Shown here in pieces: positions 56,971 to 64,000 of a DNA stretch of 64,000 nt (position 1 is the stretch's first letter; each line of letters starts with the position of its first letter). Below the pieces are notes generated by a model. The model searched no databases. It was not told the DNA's origin and saw nothing but the letters and a program-made list of their open reading frames with translations. The position numbers and the translations under genes are program-made. This DNA comes from Neoechinorhynchus agilis (lineage: Eukaryota > Acanthocephala), in NCBI GenBank assembly GCA_051530055.1, contig CM121342.1, positions 1,922,001 through 1,986,000 of the forward strand, written 5' to 3'.

Positions 56971-57399
56971 GTGGGGACAGCCTAATCCGGCTAAATTCCA
57001 ACATCGTCTAACCGGACCAATAAACGCGACAGAGAATAAGAAACAGGAGTCATAAGTCGGCCTTGTTGCGCCGAAGTTTGTATAGCAAGCATTTTGTCTC
57101 GTTCCTGCTCTTCATCATCGTGACCCTGAAACACCAAGGTTTCGCGTGCGTCTTGTTTCCTCTGCCAAAATGCAACGATGGGATTTTACGTTAGCTTTTA
57201 AAATTAGATACTATTATTACATCAAGTGAAGACCACAAAACCAAGTCAGCGTTGTTTGGTTTAAATTACCAGATTATTAAAAACTGCAATTTTGCAATTT
57301 ATAAAACAAATGAACTGCGATAGGAATGGACACATTGTGAAGGACAAACAACATCAAAAAACGGAAGCGTGAAGGCAAGAATCCAGATTTCGATATTTT

Positions 57400-57700
57400 C
57401 CTTAATAAATGGTTTGACATTGTTACTCGACGAGGTTTGCGAGTAAGCGGACCAATGAATGCAAAGCAGAAGAGGTAGCTAAAATGTTGGATTTGCTAGA
57501 AGTAGTTATCGATCACGCACCTGAAGCATTTCGATATTTCGTTAATGCTTAATGCGAACTCAACACCCTTGTTGTTCAACAACCACGTTTGGTGGTCAGA
57601 AAGAGGAGTTCAACAAGGGTACCACTTGGGCCCAATGGCTTTCGCACTAGCAATCAATCGCGTCGCTTTGCGCCGGTATTTTACATGCTACGATTTTGTT
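57400..57700 (+). mobile_element. LINE RT fragment (family 2)
   Basis: Plus strand around 57580-57660 reads ERGVQQGYHLGPMAFALAIN, the GVQQGDPLGPxLFxLA box of a different non-LTR RT from the CR1-like family. The upstream part (EAFRYFVNA) is interrupted by a stop. This is probably the RT to which the free-standing family-2 C-terminal domains belong. Confidence 0.6.
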
Positions 57701-57748
57701 CAAGCGCAATCCGTCAACAGAACATTTGATGCAACATTTGATAAGTTC

Positions 57749-59364
57749 CTAAAAAAAATTTCGCACGCTGTAAATTAATTCGTCAATAAGTTCTAGTGCA
57801 AAAGAAATGTCAAAATCAAACCATCCTGCCTTGCAAAATAAGACTTCTTTGTGTAATTGGACCGGCCGGTTATTAGGACCAAAACGATCGCGTACCGCAG
57901 AAGCCCGATTAATCCCGGAATGAGGTTCTGTAGTTATCCTAACCATTGTGTTCAATGAAATCGACTCAAAAGATGGGAAATATACGATGCTCTCTCTACC
58001 TTTCAGCCAATCGCAGAAGTGCCTTTCTTGCATCGTCCACCGATTTCTCCAATGCGCCACTAACGAGTACCTGATTTCCGTTTTTGAAGAATTTCACTTT
58101 CACGTTGTGTATACTTTCAAAAGATTTAATCCTCCATCCTTGCGTTCCGATCAAAAAAGGAATCACTGAAAGAGACAATGACGTTTCCTTTGTCCAGAAT
58201 TCTCTGGACGAGTGTTCAAGTGGTCGTTCGGACTCTTCGCCGATGATTCTCCTAATTTCAGCGGAAGCTTGTCTACATTGGCTTATAGACGGACATCTAA
58301 TAACAAAATCATCATCTGATGGATCGGTTCGTTCATTTGGCGCAAATATCTCCACTTGATATTTCGCCATTATATTCCTCAGTATATCATTATCTCTTGT
58401 TATAATAAGCGGCCACTGGTCTTTTTGAATGTTTAAAAGCAAATCATGCTGTTTCGGATGCCGTTTTGGATTTCTAAATTGAGTCATTGTCTGATGGAGA
58501 GAATTCGCCATCAACTGTTCGGCCTTTTCGATTGACGATAGTGTGCCCATTAAGCGTCCAAGAAGACGACCGTGATGCCACGATGGAATTTGGATGACCT
58601 TCGTTATTTCTAGCGTTGATTTTAGAATATCGATCACTTCTTTGCACCTATTTATGCGACCTGTGATTAGCAGCATTGGACAGTTTGAAGTTAACGGTAT
58701 TTCAATCAGAACATTGTGATTGACAAAGATTGGCAAAATAATGTCTGTCGCCTTTGATTGGATTGCTTTTATTAACGAATCGGGAAACTAAACTTCGATC
58801 ACTGTAACATCCTTCCATTCTTGTACAATTTCTTGTATTTTTATAATCGCCAGAACAACGTCAGGTTCTAGTCCGTAGACTACGATTTTCTCCACGAAAA
58901 TACCATATTTGACAACAATAAAAATTCTAAAGTGAATAGCTAAAGTCCTAACAAATTCCGAGATTCCAAATAATATCGTGAATTTCGTTCGTTCATTAAT
59001 CACTGTGGCATAAACTCGTTTTTCGATCATTGGGCCGAAATTGTAAACAGCTCTTTTAATTTTCCCGATCGCGGCTTGTGCATTTGAACCATAGAAAAGT
59101 ATTTTGTCAGGGTGATTCGTGTAATCAATCCGGACTTTCATTTCTCGAATACTGCATTATTTTGAAGTCCAATGGCATTTCCAATACTAAACTGCGGACA
59201 CAATCTTCTATTCTGGCAGTCACGTATCGTAAAAATTTCAAACCCTCATCTTGTGGGCCTTTCTTTAAAATCGAATTTGGTCTTATTCCAACCAATTTTG
59301 AGGACGCCGGAGGCTGCGCAAAATATTCAACGTTGAAGCGCCCATTTGATGCGAAATTACACAT
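57749..59364 (-). CDS. Vigilin-like multi-KH RNA-binding protein, with an in-frame TAG
   Basis: Read down from a possible ATG at 59364. The segment to ~59141 (ARIEDCVRSLVLEMPLDF) passes in a different frame into IREMKVRIDYTNHPDKILFY. The frame then runs to 58788, where a TAG interrupts VTVIEV-stop-FPDSLIKAI, and continues in the same frame to 58000. A 60-nt intron (57998-57939) joins the last exon (57938-57749). KH-like repeats are visible; the clearest is FLIGTQGWRIKSFESIHNVK with a GxxG loop (GTQG). Vigilins bind RNA in the cytoplasm and at the ER. The TAG sits at the start of a KH strand where a charged residue is expected. Either the gene is decaying, the stop is read through, or there are sequence errors. 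Confidence 0.6.
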
Positions 59365-59439
59365 TATTGCGGGTGGAATTAGAATCGCAACGTGAACCAC
59401 CAACGCTGAATTGCATAAAGAAAATTTGAACACTCCTTT

Positions 59440-59911
59440 TCGTCAAACTCCTCTCAGTTGAATTGAAGTAGGGTTAAAGAATTTCTAGGCTGGCATAATT
59501 AATCGATTTCCGATGTATGCTATTATTAGTGATAAGTTTAAGTTGTGATTAAAACACGCTGGTCACCTTCAATGATTTTTCTAGTGTCTAACAATTCCTA
59601 AGAATTTAAATCGAACGATAATAAATTTCATTAACTAATATCAACCATCTTGAGCATTATTTGTCGTACCTGCGTTCAGATTTCGACCTTAATATTCTTA
59701 AAATTCATTTGCGATAAAAAAATCACAACGAATATAATATTAAATTGGAATAATTGTGATCATAATCCTGAATAAAGCATAGCCTCGCCTCATCAGTGAT
59801 TGCTTGTAATTTGTAGAAAACTAAACAATAACTGACAAGACTCCCTCGCAAGATATTTCAATAAAAAAAATTTTAACAATTTTTTTAAGCAAGCATTCAT
59901 AATTTATAGTT
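59440..59911. other. Intergenic, AT-rich
   Basis: No gene is seen. A GGCATAATTAATCGA at about 59494 resembles one end of the 240-bp inverted-repeat segment at 30.6-30.9 kb, but no partner end was found. Confidence 0.4.
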
Positions 59912-60440
59912 TCACCAACGCTCCCATTCATCGGCGCTGGCCAAAATGCTGGCCGCATTGCCCCGCTGCACCGCAATGCTTATTTTTTGCGCCAAGAACG
60001 ACGTCGATCTTGGCTCTCCGGTCGCCGCGTTGATTCGTTTCCCCAAGTCCTTCACGAGGGCCAGTGCCGACCCTCCCAAGGCTCCATACGTTTCCACACC
60101 GAAGGGGACAAAATGGTAATTTCGGATTAGGTCCCTGTATTTTGAGAATTTCCGACCCTCTGCAGCCGTCGCCGCTCCTCCTGGACCTTTTTTCGGGTGG
60201 CTGATGTTGGAGTTTGCCAACGTGTCCACACACGTTGCATCCCACAACAAACATTTTCCCTCCCGCCAAGGAAATACGGTCACGCCATCAGGGCGTCTTC
60301 CATCTAATCTACAAAGATTAATGGGTTCTAGAATGTTTGGTAGGGAAAGCGTTTTTAGAGTCCTACTCAGAATGGCATTGATTTCAGCATGCCTTGGAAA
60401 TCGTCCCGCTGACGACGTCTTGCATATGAGACCGTTTTAT
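59912..60440 (-). mobile_element. LINE family-2 C-terminal domain
   Basis: Minus strand: RHAEINAILSRTLKTLS, ILEPINLCRLDGRRPDGVTV, FPWREGKCLLWDATCVDTLA, GPGGAATAAEGRKFSKYRDL, FVPFGVETYGALG, RINAATGEPRSTSFLAQ and ISIAVQRGNAASILASA, then a stop. It is almost uninterrupted, so relatively young. The downstream AT-rich tail with TTGAAATATCTTGCGAGG is shared with the 38.1-kb copy. Confidence 0.8.
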
Positions 60441-60794
60441 CCGGGATTATGATAACCAGAACTCAGATTCTACCAATCTGAAGGATTCCCTTCGGTGAAT
60501 AATATAAAATATTTAGCAGAAAAGTATTTAAGATCGTACGTAGGTACGGAATTTTGTTATTCAACTGAAAAACAATCATCTGTTTATTCCAGAATTTTTA
60601 AGCAGAGTAAAAGAGAAAAATGTGAATTCCCTCTTCGATTGGTTTAAATGAAATCTTTTGGGCTACGGCGTTTGCATTTTGCGGTGCTAATATAAAACGT
60701 GAAGATGGAAATCGAGAACGAAATATTTCATAAGAATAAAGTTCATTCTTTTCGTTAACAAATTCCTCCTTTTCATCCAATTCTGCAGCTGTCG

Positions 60795-61080
60795 TCATGA
60801 TTGTTCGGCAGCTTCCTTAATGGCCGCGGCATTGCAGCGTTGGATCGCCGCGCTGATTCGCGGCATCAGGAAGCTGCTCTTCTTTTCCGAAGTATCCAAG
60901 CGTTTCCACCGCAATCGAGATGAAGACATATTGATACCCATCGAGCGAGGAGTACTTAGGCCGCTTCTTTTCCTCGCTGAAGCTCGCGACTGCTCCAGCT
61001 TTTGAGGTGGCATCCCGTAAGTGGGATGCTGCGAGCATGTTGGGGCATTTAAAATCCCAAACCAGTAATTTCAAGGAACA
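60795..61080 (-). mobile_element. LINE family-2 C-terminal domain, diverged
   Basis: Minus strand: KLLVWDFKCPNMLAASHL, TSKAGAVASFSEEKKRPKYS, FISIAVETLGYFGKE, and in a second frame LMPRISAAIQRCNAAAIKEA. The subfamily is distinct from the 38 and 59.9 kb copies. A G run (about ten) lies just outside at 61142. Confidence 0.7.
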
Positions 61081-61196
61081 CTATGGGATGCAGGGCGTTT
61101 ACCGTCGTTGGCGTCTTTAGTGGAGAATGCCGCCCCGTGAAGGGGGGGGGGACAAACGAAACGAAAAATATCTCAAGCAATGTATTTTTAAAATAT

Positions 61197-61202
61197 TTTA
61201 TT
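61197..61202 (-). promoter_or_regulatory. Polyadenylation signal of the T-box gene
   Basis: AATAAA on the minus strand about 20 nt past the T-box stop codon. Confidence 0.5.
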
Positions 61203-61222
61203 AAAAAACTTGAATTTTTTTA

Positions 61223-62579
61223 TCAACTATTGAAATTGTAATATTCGTATTTGTGATATTGATTTATTGACTGTTGGACCGGTTGCACGAATTGTGCCTG
61301 TACCTGAAAAGGAGTAAACGAATTCTCACCTTGAGGACCGTACTGATAATATGACGTCACTGGTGCCATCGAAGATTGCTGATAATGAGCTGGCGGATAA
61401 TAAGAAATATAATCGTATTGCGTTGACGGACAAGGGTATGGATCCCGCTTGTATTGCACAAATTGTGGATTGCAAGACATTTCAAATTGAAGGTCTAAAA
61501 ATCAAAAAATTGCTTAAATCTCTGTCACTTTTGATTAATCTTCTTGACCGCCGGCTTCTTTTAATTTGTGGGTCAATGGGAAAGCTCACATTTCGCAGTG
61601 AGTTAAGATCAAAAGCATTTACGGCATCGTAAAACGGCAATCAATACTGTATGGGAGTTCGCCTTTATTTGTTTGTATTTCAACAGTTAATGGGAACACA
61701 AACAAAAGAGACTAATAAAAAATCAATTTAAACACGAACCTGTTTTTTGCCGTTTTCTGATTGGCTGCCCAGTGGTTGTGCCGTTAGTTAATCTAAAATG
61801 TGTAAATTAAAATTAGGATAATTTTCGAAAATAAAATTCAAACCTTCTTTTGGGTTCCGCAAATGCTTTGGCGAACGGATTATGCTTTATTTTAAGATTT
61901 GTTATCTAAAACGTTTCTGTAAAACGATGCAATGATCAAATAAACAAATACATTTTCGTTTTGATAAGCCGTTACACATAAAAATTTTGACAGCTCAATT
62001 GTTTCACTTGCAATCAACTCCGATAGTTCACCTTCGATCCGGTAAATTAGGATTTCAGGAACGTACATGTGCAGAGTTTTTAATAAAATCTAAAAATGAT
62101 TGTTTTTAATTTTTCAAATACCTTCCAACCCAAAAAGATGCACAAACCTTGTCAACATTTGAACTGCTTGGCTGATTTGTAATTTTTAATCGCTCGAAAC
62201 TGATTTCTTTGGACATCCAATGAAGTCCGTAATTCGGAGAATCCGGGTGCATATACTGTCCTTCGCTCACTGAAACCGATTGCTCGCCATTTCGAATCCA
62301 TTCACCGCCGGAGTACTTCCATCTACTCCGATTTGCGTATTTAAGCTTTAGAAAAATTTTATAAATTGAGTTTGAATCGAGACCGCTGACAACAATTTTC
62401 AGAGACGGAAACATTCTTCGACCTGAACGCGTGACTATCATCTCTGTTTTACATTCCGAAAATTCTTGCCATAGCTCTCGATTGCTCAATTCAATTTTTA
62501 CGTTGTCCTCGTCCGACTTTGACCGCTTGGATTGGTTGCATTCAAGGGATTCGAGAGATCGTTTTCGCAATGAATTCAT
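61223..62579 (-). CDS. T-box transcription factor, five exons
   Basis: Exons 62579-62148, 62089-61952, 61905-61844, 61792-61740 and 61494-61223 keep frame through GT..AG introns of 46-58 nt and one of 245 nt, giving 318 aa. A complete T-box runs from ~30 to ~205: ELWQEFSECKTEMIVTRSGR, RMFPSLKIVVSGLD, WKYSGGEWIRNGEQ, YMHPDSPNYGLHWMSKEISF, LKTLHMYVPEILIY, VTAYQNENITNLKIKHNPFA. The tail is Y/Q/P-rich, a typical activation region. T-box proteins bind TCACACCT-type half sites and direct mesoderm or cell-fate programmes. HPDSPN..HWM and NPFAKAF resemble Brachyury/Tbr types, but the sequence is too diverged to assign. TGATTTTAG lies 8 nt before the ATG. Confidence 0.88.
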
Positions 62580-62699
62580 GTTTCTGTCTAAAATCAAGAT
62601 TTTCAGAAGATATTTCGACCTCAAAATATATTTCTGTAGTGGTCGACCGTAGTTAGTACGATCAAACACAGCTCGTAAATGGACCAATAAAAATCCGAG

Positions 62700-63700
62700 G
62701 CCATAATTATGAGCAGTTGCTCAGCAAGAGCTGGCGCGCTTCGTGCTGTTTCTGCGTTTAATTAGGCTTTGAAAATGGAGATGTTAAAACCGGAAGATTT
62801 TAAACGTTAATTATTCTTTAAGAATTTTTATGCAAATCGGGCGTAATTTCCAGAGAAAATAATTATCCATTAACATCTTATACGAGTCGCAGGTTTAGAA
62901 TCCATTTTAATCGATGATACGATGTCCTTTATTTATAGTGTCCAATCCTATAAACGATTTTTTTTCAATTATTACGAAAAAGATTAAGTTACTTTTAAAT
63001 CTGGAGCATCCATTATTATGGATTAAAACAATCGCCACTATTCAAAAAAATTATAACCAAGGATTTCGAAATTTATAGCAAATATTTTTTCAAACCCAAA
63101 GAACTTTAAAGTGTATAGTTCATGCAACATATTAGTGTCAAGACCCTAGTGGAAATCCGCTAACTATAAATGTTTTCGTGCTTATAAAGAACTAAGGTTT
63201 TACATCTCTGTTAAGTTCAGGAAAGCTATGAACATCGTTATGTTGTAATTTAGGAAGAATTGTGCTTTAATAATTAGCGATGCTGTCCAACGATTTTCTT
63301 TAATTCTTTTTATAATATTTTGAATGTAATTAAATATTTAAAATTGTTTTTAATATTTAAGATCATGTTATCGAACGTAAAAATGTCAATAAGTGAATTT
63401 ATAGTGTTTCATGCGTGAAAATGTAGAATAACTGAAAAGGGAGTGCAAAATGCACTTACGATAGTTGAAAACAGTTGATTTCATCTATTAACGATTTTAC
63501 CTATTTTTTGCCTCATGGCATCTTAGAATATGAATAAAATCTAAGTTCGGTAAACTGACTTGCTCTGAATCAGTACGTCAATATTTATTTTAAGTTTGGA
63601 ATCCTTATAAAGAGAAAATATTAATCGCAAACTGGAATATCAGAAATAATTTAATAGATCTGCAGTTATTTCGAGTTCTTTTGTGCATTAATTTAACTTT
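62700..63700. other. AT-rich intergenic DNA
   Basis: About 1 kb with no open frame, RNA gene or recognisable repeat. It may include the upstream region of the T-box gene. Confidence 0.5.
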
Positions 63701-63706
63701 AATTTT

Positions 63707-63990
63707 TCAGTTCTGGATATCCGAGCTGCCGTTCTGGTTTAATGGTCGAAAGGACGGATATAGCATCCACTCGTTGCACAGCAATATGTTTTGTAGGAGG
63801 AAGTAATTCGTCTCAGTCTCTTGGACAATTGATTCACGAGGTATTGCGCCGCGATACCAAACTGCCCGAGTGTCTTGCCCGAGTGTCTCGACACCAAAGG
63901 GAGCGAGGAATAAATTGTTGATCGTGGAAAAATTATTATAGTTGGTTGAACCGATGCAATGTTGATTTGTCACTCAAATGCAGATTCAAA
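63707..63990 (-). mobile_element. LINE family-2 C-terminal domain, running to the window end
   Basis: Minus-strand frames include NNLFLAPFGVETLGQ, DTRAVWYRGAIPRESIVQET and FLLQNILLCNEWMLY. These match the 27.6-kb copy (FIPFGVETLGSFG ... GAFLLQNIRLAVQRG) with extra frame changes and a small internal duplication of CTTGCCCGAGTGTCT. Confidence 0.65.
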
Positions 63991-64000
63991 TCTCGCCGTA

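Noticed and set aside
58788-58790. Reassigned genetic code (TAG as sense)
   Set aside because: Every other gene here reads without internal TAG, and TAG is used as a normal stop.
59494-59508. GGCATAATTAATCGA as an end of a second copy of the 240-bp inverted-repeat element
   Set aside because: No matching opposite end within a plausible distance and only partial similarity.
60598-60798. 66-codon minus-strand frame beginning MTTAAELDEKEEFVNEK
   Set aside because: It begins at the tail of a diverged LINE copy, with no other gene signals and no recognised family. It may be LINE or chance.
61142-61151. Run of about ten G
   Set aside because: Simple homopolymer at a LINE edge; probably a sequencing-prone site rather than a signal.

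Overview
This is a nuclear window from a small-genome bilaterian animal. Genes are spliced with very short introns (about 41-62 nt, GT..AG, T-rich acceptors). There is a eukaryotic tRNA-Ala, a muscle myosin heavy chain, an ECT2/Pebble RhoGEF, a T-box factor and many LINE and Penelope remnants. The myosin head/neck region resembles spiralian (flatworm, mollusc, rotifer-like) myosins more than nematode or vertebrate ones, so a spiralian is my best guess; the species cannot be fixed from the sequence. Several genes have a splice-acceptor-like T-rich stretch plus AG within 0-17 nt of the start codon, which would fit spliced-leader trans-splicing.

Layout. 1-6.2 kb: a hairpin repeat, a small possible zinc-finger gene, then a tandem array of twelve ~402-bp units ending in an inverted copy of the unit boundary. 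6.4-15 kb: a LINE tail, a small C2H2-like gene, the ECT2/Pebble gene (two exons visible) and mostly empty DNA. 15.1-21.4 kb: a complete seven-exon muscle myosin heavy chain (1,955 aa). 22-26.6 kb: LINE remnants, including a nearly full-length but broken CR1/Jockey-like element. 26.6-37.4 kb: a 3.44-kb direct segmental duplication at about 99.9% identity, flanking a REXO5-like exonuclease gene. That gene is interrupted by a 240-bp terminal-inverted-repeat segment with no usable GT..AG. 37.4-44.2 kb: a transposon graveyard (LINE, Penelope-like, hAT, one Ty3/Gypsy fossil). 44.8-50.4 kb: an 1,834-aa predicted type I surface protein with a signal-peptide exon, nested 82-aa/246-aa repeats and one C-terminal membrane helix. 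51.4-54.4 kb: a Q-rich nuclear-looking protein and a small two-exon gene. 54.5-57.7 kb: more LINE and hAT debris and a tRNA-Ala(TGC). 57.7-59.4 kb: a vigilin-like multi-KH gene with an in-frame TAG. 59.9-61.1 kb: LINE tails. 61.2-62.6 kb: a five-exon divergent T-box gene. The end holds another LINE tail.

The genes do not form one pathway. They are separate housekeeping, muscle and developmental genes set among repeats. The most unusual signals are the TIR-bounded non-GT..AG interruption of the REXO5-like gene, the repeat-built surface protein (a remnant of which was carried inside the recent segmental duplication), and the 402-bp array with an inverted end.
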